A stretch of 64,000 bases of DNA from CAIYRG01 sp965247505 (lineage in GTDB: Bacteria; Pseudomonadota; Alphaproteobacteria; Micropepsales; Micropepsaceae): positions 1,116,001-1,180,000 of the forward strand of contig OZ252020.1 in assembly GCA_965247505.1 (NCBI GenBank). Direction: 5' to 3'. Each line of letters opens with the position of its first letter. Within the stretch, counting starts at the first letter, position 1. Positions 42,374 to 52,162 of the stretch are shown here, piece after piece. Under the pieces are notes generated by a model. That model was not told the origin of the DNA, ran no database searches, and saw only the letters and a program-made list of their open reading frames with translations. The translations under genes and the position numbers were made by a program.

Positions 42374-44464
42374 TCAACGCGACTCGCGCCGCCAGGCGAA
42401 AAGCGTGCTGCCCACGACGAGAAAAAGCGCAAGCCAAGGCGGCAGTAATTCGTCGTTCTCCACCGCAGTCACGCGATAGGAGCCGCGGCGCTCGATCCCG
42501 AGCCAGCCATTGCCGGCAGCGCTCGCACCTGCATTTATCTCGCGCAGTTCGGGCATGCCGTCCGAAATCCAAAAGATGCCGCCATCCGTGGCGTCGACAT
42601 AAGGGGCGACAATTTCTTCCGTGGCGCGCATATCGGCAATCTCGCGCGGGTTGAGCGGACCCGCCGCGGCCACGGCGTTCAAATCGCCATCACTGAGGTG
42701 ATAGAGCCCCAGTTCCTCGGCGCCAAGTCGGGCCGTAAACATTCCAGGATTGATACGCGTCAATGCCACCGGTGTTTCCTCGCCTGTGGGCGAGGTGGCC
42801 GTGACCGTGCCCGCGTGCTCGGCCATGGTCCGGCGCGTGATGCGCAATTCGCCGTCCTGAACGTCCGCCAGCAAGCGTTCTTCCTCGAGATCCGGTTCCT
42901 TCATCAGCCAATGGGCGAGACGGCGCAAAAGCTCCGCTTGCGGGCCGCCATCTTGATGGCCGCGCGCCCAAAGCCACACTTGATCGGACAGCAGCTGTGC
43001 GACACGGCCTTCCCCAACCCGGTCGAGAACGAGAAGCGGCAAACCGTCGGGCGCTTCCATTGCTGCCGTACCCGAAATCAGCTCCGAGGCAATGACGCGA
43101 TACCATGGTCCCCATTGCGCCTCGATGGGCTCCGCGTCCGGCAAAGTCTCGCGATTACTGCCTTCCAGCGTGCCGGTTACGGGATGGGCCAAGCCTTGCT
43201 GGGTGACATGGGGCGTGAAGCGACCGTCAACAACCTCGCCGAGGGGCCGTGCCGGCAACACCGAAGCGAGCGGTGTGGCGTAAATGCTGGTTTCGAATTG
43301 TGCGATTTCCGGCCCGGAAGAAACCATCAGCGCGCCGCCTTCTTCGACATAGCGGGCGATGTTTTCGAGATAGAGAAGCGGAACGACGCGCTCGTCATTG
43401 ACATAGCGGTCGAGCACGACGAGATCGAATTCAAATAGTTTTTCGACAAACAGTTCACGCTGCGGGAAAACAATCAGCGATAATTCATTCATAGGCACCC
43501 AAGGGCCTTTTTCGGGCGAGCGCAAAATGGTGAAATGCACGAGATCGACGGAAGGGTCGGCCTTCAACAAATCACGCCACACCCGCTCGCCCGCATGCGG
43601 CTGGCCGGAGACCAGAAGCACACGCAGGCGATCGCGCACACCGTTGACGACAACGATCGCGCTATTGTTCTGCAAAGTTTGCTCCGCATCACCGGCTTCG
43701 ACTTCAAGCTCGATAACGTTTTCGCCGCCATGCTCAATCGGAACTTCGAATGTTGTCTCCTCGCCGACAGGAACGGCAATTGTATCCCGCTCCTCGCCGT
43801 CGACGCGCATGGTCACGATCGCCATCGACGCGCCCGCGAGACCTATGTCCTCGACAAGAACCGTAATCTCCGCTTCTTTGCCAGCGATAGAAAAGCGCGG
43901 GGCCCGTGCGACGCTGAGTTTACGGTCGCGCTCATCGGGCTCGCCGCTCAAAAGAATATGCACCGGCGCGCCGGGCGCAAAAGTCTCCAACTCCGGCGGA
44001 TCATGGGCTTGACCGTCGGTAATCATAATTGCGCCGGCAAAGCGATCGATGGGAATCTGACCGATAACTGCAGCGAGCCCGCTAAAGAGCGGGGATCCAC
44101 GCTCCGGATCGGTACGAATTTCCACCTCGCGCACTTCGAGACCATTCATTTCGCCCAAGCGCTCGCGCAAAGCGTTCAGCGTGCGTTCGGTATCGGCCTG
44201 ACGGGTTCCGATGTCTTGGCTCTGAGTCCGATCAACGATGAGCGCGACGACGTCGTCGAGCCCTTCGCGGGTCTCTATCACGATAAGCGGGTTGGCCAGT
44301 GCCAGGATCAGGACGCTTAACGCAAAGAGGCGGGCAATTGCGCCCGTTCCGCGCCGCCATAGCGTGTAGAGGAAAACAATCAGGGCAGTGCTTGCACAAG
44401 CTGTCAGCAGCCAGAGCGGCACATGTGGCGCAAGTCCTATATTGAAAGGAAGCCAATCGAGCAC
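42374..44464 (-). CDS. Large membrane protein of the MoxR/Bat-type locus
   Basis: 696 residues. Two membrane segments at the N-terminus (VPLWLLTACASTALIVFLYT, ARLFALSVLILALANPLIVI) and one at the C-terminus (LLPPWLALFLVVGSTLFAW) frame a long periplasmic part. An early DDVVALIVDRTQSQ stretch is VWA-like (AL-IVD-S), and FAGAIMITDGQAHDPPELET is the second VWA-type strand. Then comes a class-I-glutamine-amidotransferase-like region (LIVFPQRELFVEKLFEFDLV, YLENIARYVEEGGALMVSSG) without its Cys/His dyad. Last gene of a tight four-gene operon, 3 bp after the DUF4159 gene. Bat-type loci act in envelope integrity or protein-complex maturation; the precise role is not known. Confidence 0.8.
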   Translation of the reverse strand: MLDWLPFNIGLAPHVPLWLLTACASTALIVFLYTLWRRGTGAIARLFALSVLILALANPLIVIETREGLDDVVALIVDRTQSQDIGTRQADTERTLNALRERLGEMNGLEVREVEIRTDPERGSPLFSGLAAVIGQIPIDRFAGAIMITDGQAHDPPELETFAPGAPVHILLSGEPDERDRKLSVARAPRFSIAGKEAEITVLVEDIGLAGASMAIVTMRVDGEERDTIAVPVGEETTFEVPIEHGGENVIELEVEAGDAEQTLQNNSAIVVVNGVRDRLRVLLVSGQPHAGERVWRDLLKADPSVDLVHFTILRSPEKGPWVPMNELSLIVFPQRELFVEKLFEFDLVVLDRYVNDERVVPLLYLENIARYVEEGGALMVSSGPEIAQFETSIYATPLASVLPARPLGEVVDGRFTPHVTQQGLAHPVTGTLEGSNRETLPDAEPIEAQWGPWYRVIASELISGTAAMEAPDGLPLLVLDRVGEGRVAQLLSDQVWLWARGHQDGGPQAELLRRLAHWLMKEPDLEEERLLADVQDGELRITRRTMAEHAGTVTATSPTGEETPVALTRINPGMFTARLGAEELGLYHLSDGDLNAVAAAGPLNPREIADMRATEEIVAPYVDATDGGIFWISDGMPELREINAGASAAGNGWLGIERRGSYRVTAVENDELLPPWLALFLVVGSTLFAWRRESR

Positions 44465-44467
44465 GGC

Positions 44468-47272
44468 CTAGTCTTCTCCTTCTTCGCCCAAGCGGTCCAG
44501 AAGAGTTTGGATATGCACCTGATCGGTCTTGTAGTTTCCGGTCAGCGCATACATCACCACATTGACGCCAAAGCGAACCGCGAGCTCGCGCTGGTATTCA
44601 CCACCGGGCGTCACGGCGGCGACCGGTTGGTATTCGTCGTCCAGCGCCCAGGCAGACGCCCAATCATTTCCCCCGATAATAATCGGCGAAACACCGTCAC
44701 CGCCGCGCGCAACCGCGCCTTCATCTTCGGGCCGGCGTTCGGGCAAAGATTCCACCCAAACCTTGCCGCCGGCCCAGCGCCCTGGAAATTCATCCAGTAG
44801 ATAAAAAGATTTGGTCAGGACATGGTCCCGCGGAACCGGCTGTAAGGGCGGAATATCGAGTCTCTCGAGAACGCGCCGCAAGGTTGCTTCCCCCGGGGAG
44901 GCAACGCCAGGCGCGAGGCCGGAAAGCGGCTGGTCGCGCGTATCGAAAAGGATTGTTCCTCCCGTGCGCATGAAGTCGTCGACCTTGGCGAGGGCGGCGG
45001 GAGAAAGATCGGATTGCGTGGCAACCATGGGCCAATAAATCAACGGATAGAAAGCAAGATCATCGCGCTCCAAATCGATGCCAACCGGCTGTACCGGTTC
45101 ATAGGCGGTGCGGGCATAAACCCAAGTCGAAAGACCGAAGAGACCCGCCCGGCTCATCTCGTCGACTTCCGCGTCGCCGGTAATGATGTAAGCGAGTTTT
45201 GTATCGAGCGCGGAGGCCATATTCATGGCACTCTGCGGATCGGGAAGCGCATCGGCGGCGCGCAGCTCGCTAAACTGCGCCGCTGCGATAAGAACCAACA
45301 ATGAAGCGCCGGCGCGGCTTGCAGCGCTTTGCAATCGCGGCATTGAAATATATCCGCGCAAAAACAGCGAGATGAACGCGTCCGCAATCAAGATCAGGAG
45401 GACAAGTTGCAGCAGCGGCCATTTGAAGACGGTTAAGACTCGGCCAGTCTCATAGCCGAATTGTGGAGATCCGACATTAAGCGGCGCCAAGGACACATCC
45501 TCCCCGACCGCATTGAATGCAATGAAACCATCTTGATTGCCATAGAGCCCGGGTGGATTTTGCGCGCTTGGCGCCAAGCTCGCCATCTGCACGGTATCGA
45601 TTGCAATGGTTTCAGGAAAGGGCCGCACCAAGCGTCCAAAGGCATCAAGCGTCTGATAGGGCGGCATCGTGTCGGCGCTCTGCCCCGTCTGGCCACGAAT
45701 ACCCCCGGACAAATTCACCGTACGGCGCAACATCTCCACATATAAGCCCGAGAGCGGCAGAGAAGACCAGCCCGGGCTTGCCGGGACATGGAATAAAACG
45801 ATTTGCCCTTGTCCGCGCGCGGAGGCCGTCACCAGGGGTGTGCCGTCTTCCAAGCGGGCCCAGCTGCTCTCGGCAAGGTCGATCGAGGGCTGCGCCAAAA
45901 CTTGGCGCGCCACCGTGATCTCGTCGGAGACCGGGAGCCCTTGGAAGGGAGAGCCTTCCGGGAAAGGCGCCAAACGCTGGGGTTCTTCCCAGGAGAGCGC
46001 GCTTCCCATCAGCCTTTCGCCACTGCGCAACAGCACCGGCATCAGACTGTCGTCCCCGCTCAGCGCGGCGATGCGCGGCCCCGAAAAGCGAAGCAACATG
46101 CCGCCATCCTCAACAAATTCGGTAACGCGCGCGCGCTCTTCTTCGTTTAGTTGGCCGATATCGGCGAGCACCAAAACGGCAATACCGCTGTCAAGAACCT
46201 GGGAAAGCGTTCCGCGGCGAATCTCGGCATAGGTCTGCAACGCCCGCTCAATGTAATAGACGTCGGAGACCAGCGGCTGTTCGGTCGATCCAGCGGTTCC
46301 CGCTACCACACCAACCGGGCGGCGAAGATAACGTGCGTCGATCAACTGCACGCTGCCCGCCGATTCAACGCCCTGAACGATGATCCGCGACGTCTCGTTA
46401 CGTAGCTCCAGAGGCAGAGCGATTATGGCCTCGGCCTCCGCCGCGCCGGCGTCAAATTGGAACGGCGCGGTTTCGAGAATGAGCCCGCGTCCGTCGAGTG
46501 CCGCGACCTGGCCCTCCTGCGTAGCGCCCGTCGCGGCGCGAATAATCGTAATGCCAAAACCATCGGCCCCGTTTGTGGGCGGGCGCAAACCCAATGGCGC
46601 GGTCACCAGATCATCCGAAAAGATGGTGAGGTTTCCGATGTCCGCGAGCGCTTCGGCAAATTCGTCGGCCGCCTGGTCTTCGATTCCGTTCGAGAGCCAA
46701 ATAATCTGCGGTGTGCCGGGAATTTCTTCCAGATCCGCCAAGGCTTCCAGCGCGCGCCTGCGATCGGGCAGCCAAGGTTCGGGAATGATTTCGTCCGCCG
46801 TGCCCGCCGCAACCGCAGCATCCATCCATTGAGGGCTCATGGGCATGGTTTCGGCGGTGGCAATGATCGTTACCGGCTGCTCCGCGGTTTGGGCCCCGGT
46901 GAGAATATTGCCCATCGCGGTGACGCGCTGGTGCCAATGCTGCGCAGCCGCCCAATCATTGTCGACCACCAATATTAGCGGTCCTTCGCCCTGCTCCGCC
47001 GGGGTCGAATCGTAAATCGGTTCGGCAAGCGCCATGATGGCGATGGCAGTAGCGGCGAGCCGCAATAAAAGAAGCCAAAGCGGGGTCTTCGATGGCGTCT
47101 CTTCGGGCGAAATGAGACCAAAGAGCAGACGCAAAGGCGGAAACACGATCCGCTTCGGCGCCGGCGGCGTAACACGCAAGAGCCAATAAATGATTGGCAA
47201 TCCCAGCAGTGCCAAAAGTAAGGCGGGCACGCCGAAACTGAGGCCGGGGATTAGTCCGTCGACGAAACCCAT
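44468..47272 (-). CDS. BatA/DUF4159 domain membrane protein
   Basis: 934 residues. The N-terminal BatA-type domain has two membrane helices (FGVPALLLALLGLPIIYWLL and TPLWLLLLRLAATAIAIMAL) with the conserved PPLRLLFGL between. A degenerate VWA region (GPLILVVDNDWAAAQHW) follows. A third helix (WPLLQLVLLILIADAFISLF) introduces the C-terminal DUF4159 domain: TKLAYIITGDAEVDEMSRAG, PVGIDLERDDLAFYPLIYWP, MRTGGTILFDTRD, and LTKSFYLLDEFPGRW. It is spaced 3 bp from both neighbours, so it belongs to the MoxR-DUF58 operon. It is an integral inner-membrane protein with periplasmic sensory or scaffold parts. Confidence 0.88.
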   Translation of the reverse strand: MGFVDGLIPGLSFGVPALLLALLGLPIIYWLLRVTPPAPKRIVFPPLRLLFGLISPEETPSKTPLWLLLLRLAATAIAIMALAEPIYDSTPAEQGEGPLILVVDNDWAAAQHWHQRVTAMGNILTGAQTAEQPVTIIATAETMPMSPQWMDAAVAAGTADEIIPEPWLPDRRRALEALADLEEIPGTPQIIWLSNGIEDQAADEFAEALADIGNLTIFSDDLVTAPLGLRPPTNGADGFGITIIRAATGATQEGQVAALDGRGLILETAPFQFDAGAAEAEAIIALPLELRNETSRIIVQGVESAGSVQLIDARYLRRPVGVVAGTAGSTEQPLVSDVYYIERALQTYAEIRRGTLSQVLDSGIAVLVLADIGQLNEEERARVTEFVEDGGMLLRFSGPRIAALSGDDSLMPVLLRSGERLMGSALSWEEPQRLAPFPEGSPFQGLPVSDEITVARQVLAQPSIDLAESSWARLEDGTPLVTASARGQGQIVLFHVPASPGWSSLPLSGLYVEMLRRTVNLSGGIRGQTGQSADTMPPYQTLDAFGRLVRPFPETIAIDTVQMASLAPSAQNPPGLYGNQDGFIAFNAVGEDVSLAPLNVGSPQFGYETGRVLTVFKWPLLQLVLLILIADAFISLFLRGYISMPRLQSAASRAGASLLVLIAAAQFSELRAADALPDPQSAMNMASALDTKLAYIITGDAEVDEMSRAGLFGLSTWVYARTAYEPVQPVGIDLERDDLAFYPLIYWPMVATQSDLSPAALAKVDDFMRTGGTILFDTRDQPLSGLAPGVASPGEATLRRVLERLDIPPLQPVPRDHVLTKSFYLLDEFPGRWAGGKVWVESLPERRPEDEGAVARGGDGVSPIIIGGNDWASAWALDDEYQPVAAVTPGGEYQRELAVRFGVNVVMYALTGNYKTDQVHIQTLLDRLGEEGED

Positions 47273-47275
47273 GGG

Positions 47276-48214
47276 CTAGAATCCCCGCTGGGCGCGCGCG
47301 CCGCCGATTGCGCCATAGAGCGAGATCAGGGTGGTTTGCGATGGTTTGTCCGTGCGATGGCGCAGAAAATGCCAGCCGAGACGGCGCGCGAGTACACCGA
47401 TCGCATCGGCATGTGCCGCATAGCGCTCGCGGTAATTATTTCTGATGTTTTGCACTTTACCGAACATTGTTGTGTCGGCATTAGAGGGCATCTCGAAACG
47501 CACCCGGCCCGTAAACGGAAAATCCTCTTCCGCCGGATCAATGATCTGAACCAGAAATCCTTTCACGCCCGCATTTGCGAAACCGCGAATGCGCGATTCG
47601 ATTACGTCTAAGGGCTGTAAGAAATCCGATATCCAAACAAGCGTGCCGCTACGCGAAATCGCCGCTTCCGGAGGCACACCCTCGCCGGCGGGGGGCAGGT
47701 CGGCCAGAATATGCGCGATCCGTCTTAGGGCCACGCGGCCCATCGCAGGCGGCGCCTCGCCGCCCAAAAGCGCAATGCGTTCGCCGCCGCTTACAAGCAG
47801 CGAAGCAAGCGCAAGGGTCAGAACCGTTGCGCGATCGATCTTGGTGGGCAGATCCTTTGACGATGCGAATTGCATCCCTAAGGAGTCGTCGCGCCAGAAC
47901 CAAACCGATTCCGATACCTCCCACTCGCGCTCACGCACAAAGAGATGTTGGGATTTCGCGGACTGACGCCAGTCGATGGCAGTAGAGGGATCTTCAACGG
48001 CGTAGCGGCGGAACTGCCAGAACGTCTCTCCCATGCCGGCTTTGCGGCGCCCGTGAACGCCGAGAACGATCGCAGATGCCAGCTGTTCCGCATCAACCAG
48101 AAGCGGCGGCAGGGCGCTGGCAAGTTTCTCCGCTTCTTCGCGCACGGGATTCCACAACTCGGCATTGCCGGGCTGCACTGGGGCCTGCGCTGGGGGCTGG
48201 GAAATTTCTGCCAT
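47276..48214 (-). CDS. DUF58 domain protein of the MoxR operon
   Basis: 312 residues. The DUF58 signature is clear: GVHGRRKAGMGETFWQFRRY, AIDWRQSAKSQHLFVREREW, then FASSKDLPTKIDRATVLTLA and LASLLVSGGERIALLGGEAP, a degenerate VWA fold. It lacks the N-terminal membrane helices of longer DUF58 proteins, as is usual in alphaproteobacteria. It probably links the MoxR ATPase to the membrane proteins encoded next, which follow with a 3-bp gap. Confidence 0.9.
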   Translation of the reverse strand: MAEISQPPAQAPVQPGNAELWNPVREEAEKLASALPPLLVDAEQLASAIVLGVHGRRKAGMGETFWQFRRYAVEDPSTAIDWRQSAKSQHLFVREREWEVSESVWFWRDDSLGMQFASSKDLPTKIDRATVLTLALASLLVSGGERIALLGGEAPPAMGRVALRRIAHILADLPPAGEGVPPEAAISRSGTLVWISDFLQPLDVIESRIRGFANAGVKGFLVQIIDPAEEDFPFTGRVRFEMPSNADTTMFGKVQNIRNNYRERYAAHADAIGVLARRLGWHFLRHRTDKPSQTTLISLYGAIGGARAQRGF

Positions 48215-48284
48215 TATGTGCGTTGCGACCTAATATGAGCGTGGCGGTAAATATGCATGGACGATGCGCTTCGACCAATCGCCC

Positions 48285-49313
48285 CTAGCGGTATTCGTCG
48301 CAGAGCTTATCGATAACTTGGGCAATCGCTTTGCCTTCGGCCCGCGCCGAGAAATTGAGTGCCATGCGGTGCCGCAAGACAGGCTGCGCCAGCGCCACGA
48401 CGTCGTCGACCGAAGGCGCAAAGCGTCCTTCGAGCAGCGCTCGCGCACGAATAGCCAACATGAAGGCCTGACTGGCGCGCGGCCCCGGACCCCAAGCGAC
48501 GAAGTTCTGGACCATATCGCTGGCGTCGGCATCGGGACGGGCTGAACGCACCAAACCTAAAATTGCCGAAACCACTTTTTCGCCGACGGGTAAGCGGCGC
48601 ACTAAGGATTGCGCCTTCATCAGCACTTCCGAGTCGAGCACTTTTTCAGGCTCGGATTCATCGCCAACCGTTGTTGCCAGAACCATACGTTCTTCAGCCG
48701 CGCGATCGGGATAGCCGACATCGATCTGCATGAGAAAGCGATCGAGCTGGGCCTCGGGAAGCGGATAGGTTCCTTCTTGCTCCAAGGGATTTTGTGTCGC
48801 CAAAACATGAAATGGCCGGGGAAGGTCGAAACGGTCTCCTGCCACGGTGACGTAACGTTCTTGCATTGCTTGCAGCAGCGCCGATTGTGTTCGCGGCGAG
48901 GCGCGGTTGATTTCATCGGCCATGAGCAATTGGCAAAACACTGGCCCTTTGACAAAACGGAAAGATCGTTTTCCGTCTTCGGCTTCTTCGAGTACTTCGG
49001 AACCGACAATGTCACCGGGCATCAGATCGGGCGTAAACTGAATGCGCTTGGTGTCCAGCCCCAGCACGATTCCAAGCGTATCGACCAGCCGCGTTTTGGC
49101 GAGACCTGGAAGCCCTATCAAAAGACCGTTCCCACCCGATAGAAGCGTGATCAGAACCTGATCGACTACCGTCGGTTGTCCGAAAATGATTGCGGAGATC
49201 GACTCACGCGCTTTGGAAAATTTCGCGGCAACCTCGTCGGCCCATTCTTCTGGCCGGTCTGTGCTTAGGTCTTCTGCATTTGCGGCATCCCCGGCGGCAC
49301 TCGTCATACTCAT
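48285..49313 (-). CDS. MoxR-family AAA+ ATPase
   Basis: 342 residues from the ATG at 49313, which follows AAGGGACTAGGG; a start 13 codons earlier is less likely. Walker A is GLIGLPGLAKTRLVDTLG and Walker B is QLLMADEINRASPRTQSALL; sensor 1 is VLATQNPLEQEGTYPLPEAQ, then the arginine-finger region LDRFLMQIDVGYP and the C-terminal lid. MoxR ATPases act as chaperones that mature metalloenzymes or membrane complexes together with VWA/DUF58 partners. First gene of the four-gene operon; divergent from the Nudix gene. Confidence 0.95.
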   Translation of the reverse strand: MSMTSAAGDAANAEDLSTDRPEEWADEVAAKFSKARESISAIIFGQPTVVDQVLITLLSGGNGLLIGLPGLAKTRLVDTLGIVLGLDTKRIQFTPDLMPGDIVGSEVLEEAEDGKRSFRFVKGPVFCQLLMADEINRASPRTQSALLQAMQERYVTVAGDRFDLPRPFHVLATQNPLEQEGTYPLPEAQLDRFLMQIDVGYPDRAAEERMVLATTVGDESEPEKVLDSEVLMKAQSLVRRLPVGEKVVSAILGLVRSARPDADASDMVQNFVAWGPGPRASQAFMLAIRARALLEGRFAPSVDDVVALAQPVLRHRMALNFSARAEGKAIAQVIDKLCDEYR

Positions 49314-49596
49314 CACCCTAGTCCCTTCAAGAACAATCTTCTTCGAGAACAAATTCCTTCAAGAACAATGGACTTTCGATCGCCATTGCTCAGCTAGGAG
49401 GATACCAAATCTTCGCATTCCGGCTTGTCGCCCTATAAGGAGCAAGCCTAATGTCCACTCCGCATATTTGGGATAGCTATCCCAGGTCTTTAAGCCCCTT
49501 TATAGGGCAATATCGAGGCGCACATGTTGCATTTCCGCAATGTTCTGCTCAAGTGCGCACAACAGCCTCATTGGCCACCGGATTACGACTGTGGAT

Positions 49597-50193
49597 ATGT
49601 CCGAAACCCTTCCAAGCATTGAAAATTTGGGTCAGGGCGAACTTGGTGAGCGTATTGCGCCCTATTTGCTGCTGGAGGCGCCGGCCGGGCCGGCTGCGGT
49701 GGAGAACCCCGCCGCGGTGCTTACTGCGATTATCGAGCGCCCCAGACCCAGCGTTCTCTTAACCTTAAGGCCGGAAGAAATGTCACTTCATGCCGGACAG
49801 ATCTGCTTTCCTGGTGGCCGTTTCCAACTGGAGGACCAGGATTTTCTTCAAACCGCGCTCCGCGAAACCAAGGAGGAACCCGGGATATCTCAAGATGCTG
49901 TCGAAGTGGTTGGCTTTCTGGACCCATACAAAACCGTCACGGGCTATACAGTGATCCCAGTGGTTGGACTTCTTCGCGGAGAATTCAATTTGGTTCCCAA
50001 TCACAATGAAGTCGAAGAGATCTTCGAGGCGCCGCTCGCCCACCTACTAGACCCGGCAAATCACGAGCGGCGTAGTATGGAGCACAACGGTACGGTTCGA
50101 GAGTTTTACGCTATCCGCTATGAAGAACGCCTAATTTGGGGAGCAACAGCGGCAATGATTGTAAATTTTTCGACGAGGCCCCGGCAAAAATGA
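49597..50193 (+). CDS. Nudix hydrolase, CoA-pyrophosphatase type
   Basis: 198 residues from ATGTCCGAAACC. The CoA-specific motif LLTLRPEEMSLHAGQICFPGG runs directly into the Nudix box GGRFQLEDQDFLQTALRETK-EEPGI. The catalytic RExxEE part is complete, but the usual Glu six residues after the first Gly is Asp. The enzyme would split CoA or acyl-CoA into 4'-phosphopantetheine and 3',5'-ADP. It overlaps the next gene by four bases, so it is the first gene of a three-gene operon ending in the CCA-adding enzyme. That order is common in alphaproteobacteria. The upstream start in frame is rejected for lack of a ribosome site. Confidence 0.9.
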   Translation: MSETLPSIENLGQGELGERIAPYLLLEAPAGPAAVENPAAVLTAIIERPRPSVLLTLRPEEMSLHAGQICFPGGRFQLEDQDFLQTALRETKEEPGISQDAVEVVGFLDPYKTVTGYTVIPVVGLLRGEFNLVPNHNEVEEIFEAPLAHLLDPANHERRSMEHNGTVREFYAIRYEERLIWGATAAMIVNFSTRPRQK

Positions 50194-50465
50194 TCCGACG
50201 CCTCCTTCTGGATATTGTTCTCTTTCTTCTGCCGTTTTTCCTCTACGGAATATATTGGCGCGCCATCGGCCAAGCGGCGTCCGCAGGCAAGGAGCGCGTC
50301 CACCCTTGGACATTTCTGACCGTAGCCGGTTTGTTGTTGGTCATTTTAAGTTTCGTTTGGTGGCGCTTTAGCGGCGACGATGCGCCGGATGGAACATATA
50401 TCCCGCCGCATGTCGAAGACGGTGAAGTCGTTCCGGGCCAATTCGTGCCCGCGCCTGAACCATGA
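50190..50465 (+). CDS. DUF6111 family small membrane protein
   Basis: 91 residues. It has two hydrophobic helices, LLLDIVLFLLPFFLYGIYW and PWTFLTVAGLLLVILSFVWW, followed by the conserved tail GTYIPPHVEDGEVVPGQF. ATGA overlaps on both sides tie it to the Nudix and cca genes. Function unknown; the family is largely found in this operon position. Confidence 0.88.
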   Translation: MIRRLLLDIVLFLLPFFLYGIYWRAIGQAASAGKERVHPWTFLTVAGLLLVILSFVWWRFSGDDAPDGTYIPPHVEDGEVVPGQFVPAPEP

Positions 50466-51700
50466 GCGTTGAATTAGACGCGCGACTTGATCCGGCGGAG
50501 CACATTTGGATCACGGCGGGTGAGACCGCGAGTGTCTTTCAGGCGCTGCGGGCTGCTGGAGGCGAGGCGCGCTTTGTCGGCGGCGCGGTCCGCAATGCGC
50601 TTTTCGGGCAGAGCGTAACCGATATCGACATCGCCACGACGCTGCCGCCTGACGCCGCAATGTCGGCACTGAATGATGCCAAAATAGAAACTGTTCCGAC
50701 GGGGATAGAACACGGCACCATCACCGCGATTGTGAATAGACAACCCTTCGAGGTCACGAGTTTGCGCCGAGACGTTTCCACCGACGGGCGCCGTGCAATT
50801 GTCGCGTTCACAGATGACTGGGCCGAAGATGCAGCGCGGCGCGATTTCACCATGAATGCGATCTATGCGGATGAGTCGGGAAATTTGTTCGATCCGACGG
50901 GCGGGATCGAAGATTTGCACGCGGGGGCAATCAAGTTTGTCGGCGATCCGAACGCACGCATTTGCGAGGATTATCTGCGCATCTTGCGCTTCTTTCGCTT
51001 TCACGCCTGGTACGGAAAAACCGCGCCGGACAAGACGGCGCTGGAAGCGGCAGCAAAAAACAAATCAGGGTTGAAGCGCCTTTCCGGCGAACGCGTCCAA
51101 AAGGAGCTTTTGCGGCTTTTAGAGGCGGATGATCCGGGACCTGCGCTTGCCGCGATGCAGAAGCACGACATTCTAAGCGAAATTCTTCCCCGACCAGCCA
51201 ATCTCGAACGGCTTTCGAAAATCATTGCCATCGCGAAGCAAAACAACATACCGCGTGGCGCGATTGTTTCGCTGGCAGCACTTTTGCCCTCGGATGAGGC
51301 AGCACGCATGGTTGCGTCCAATTTAAAGTTTTCAAACGCGCACCGGGAACAACTTATCGGAATTTTATCCGACTATTCGAAAATAACGCCGCGGCTTTCC
51401 ACTCGGGAAGCTGGTGGATTTCTCTATCGCTACGGGAAGGAACGCTTTGGCGAATTGATGCTCCTCAGCTCGGCGGAGATTCCGGATGATCCGGGTTGGG
51501 AGCCAATTTGGCGCCGCGCGAGCGAATGGACCCAGCCGGAATTTCCCATCGGCGGCCATGACGTGATCGAGGCGGGCGCGACAGAGGGACCTTCGGTCGG
51601 GCGTATTCTCTCGAGTTTGGAAAGATGGTGGGTGGATGAAGATTTTGCTCCCGACCGCAATGGCCTTCTTGCTAAGCTGAAAGAACTCGCCAGCGAATAG
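50462..51700 (+). CDS. cca: CCA tRNA nucleotidyltransferase
   Basis: 412 residues. It adds or repairs the 3'-CCA of tRNAs. Class II motifs: GGAVRNALFGQSVTDIDIAT holds the catalytic carboxylates (DID), TGIEHGTITAIV and VTSLRRDVSTDGRRAIVAF follow, then the template motif WAEDAARRDFTMNAIYAD and the neck EDYLRILRFFRFHAWYG. The C-terminal helical tRNA-binding part is full length. It overlaps the preceding gene (ATGA), so expression is coupled. Confidence 0.95.
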   Translation: MSVELDARLDPAEHIWITAGETASVFQALRAAGGEARFVGGAVRNALFGQSVTDIDIATTLPPDAAMSALNDAKIETVPTGIEHGTITAIVNRQPFEVTSLRRDVSTDGRRAIVAFTDDWAEDAARRDFTMNAIYADESGNLFDPTGGIEDLHAGAIKFVGDPNARICEDYLRILRFFRFHAWYGKTAPDKTALEAAAKNKSGLKRLSGERVQKELLRLLEADDPGPALAAMQKHDILSEILPRPANLERLSKIIAIAKQNNIPRGAIVSLAALLPSDEAARMVASNLKFSNAHREQLIGILSDYSKITPRLSTREAGGFLYRYGKERFGELMLLSSAEIPDDPGWEPIWRRASEWTQPEFPIGGHDVIEAGATEGPSVGRILSSLERWWVDEDFAPDRNGLLAKLKELASE

Positions 51701-51727
51701 AGAGCGGTGTTCGTGCGGAAATAAGCA

Positions 51728-52162
51728 CTATTTTATAAGCGTCACCGGAATATCCGACTCGGCTATCACGTCGCGAGTAACCGAGCCGAGCAACAATCCG
51801 GCAGTGCCGCCGAGCCCGCGGGTCCCCATAACGATCGCATCGCATCCAAAATCTTTGGCAAAATGCACAATGGTTTCACCGGGTGTTCCAACTCCGATAT
51901 GCACTTGATGCGAGATATTTGTCGTTTCGAGCTTCGCTTTGGCCGAGGCGACGGCCTTTTCGCCCTCTTCGTGATGATAACCGGAGACCGCTTTTCGTCC
52001 GACGAATGTCGTGACCGCGCTGGAAACCGGATATTACGCATTGACGAGATGGACTTCATCGGCGAGTCCCGACTTGGCCCAGGCAATGGCATGATTGACC
52101 GCGCGATCGGAATTGACCGAGCCGTCTACCGCAACCAGAATCTTCTTGGAGAGCTCGCTCAT
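51728..52162 (-). pseudogene. UspA-family universal stress protein with in-frame stop
   Basis: The 145-codon frame gives KKILVAVDGSVNSDRAVNHA and DEVHLVNA, then TAA at codon 43 (52,034-52,036). It continues YPVSSAVTTFVGRKAVSGYH and ends with the ATP-binding signature VMGTRGLGGTAGLLLGSVTR and SDIPVTLIK. Relatives have Gln at the stop position (VNVQ), a one-base change. Its start overlaps the end of the TerC gene by four bases. This is the only clearly broken gene in the core half. A recent mutation or a sequencing error are equally possible. Confidence 0.85.
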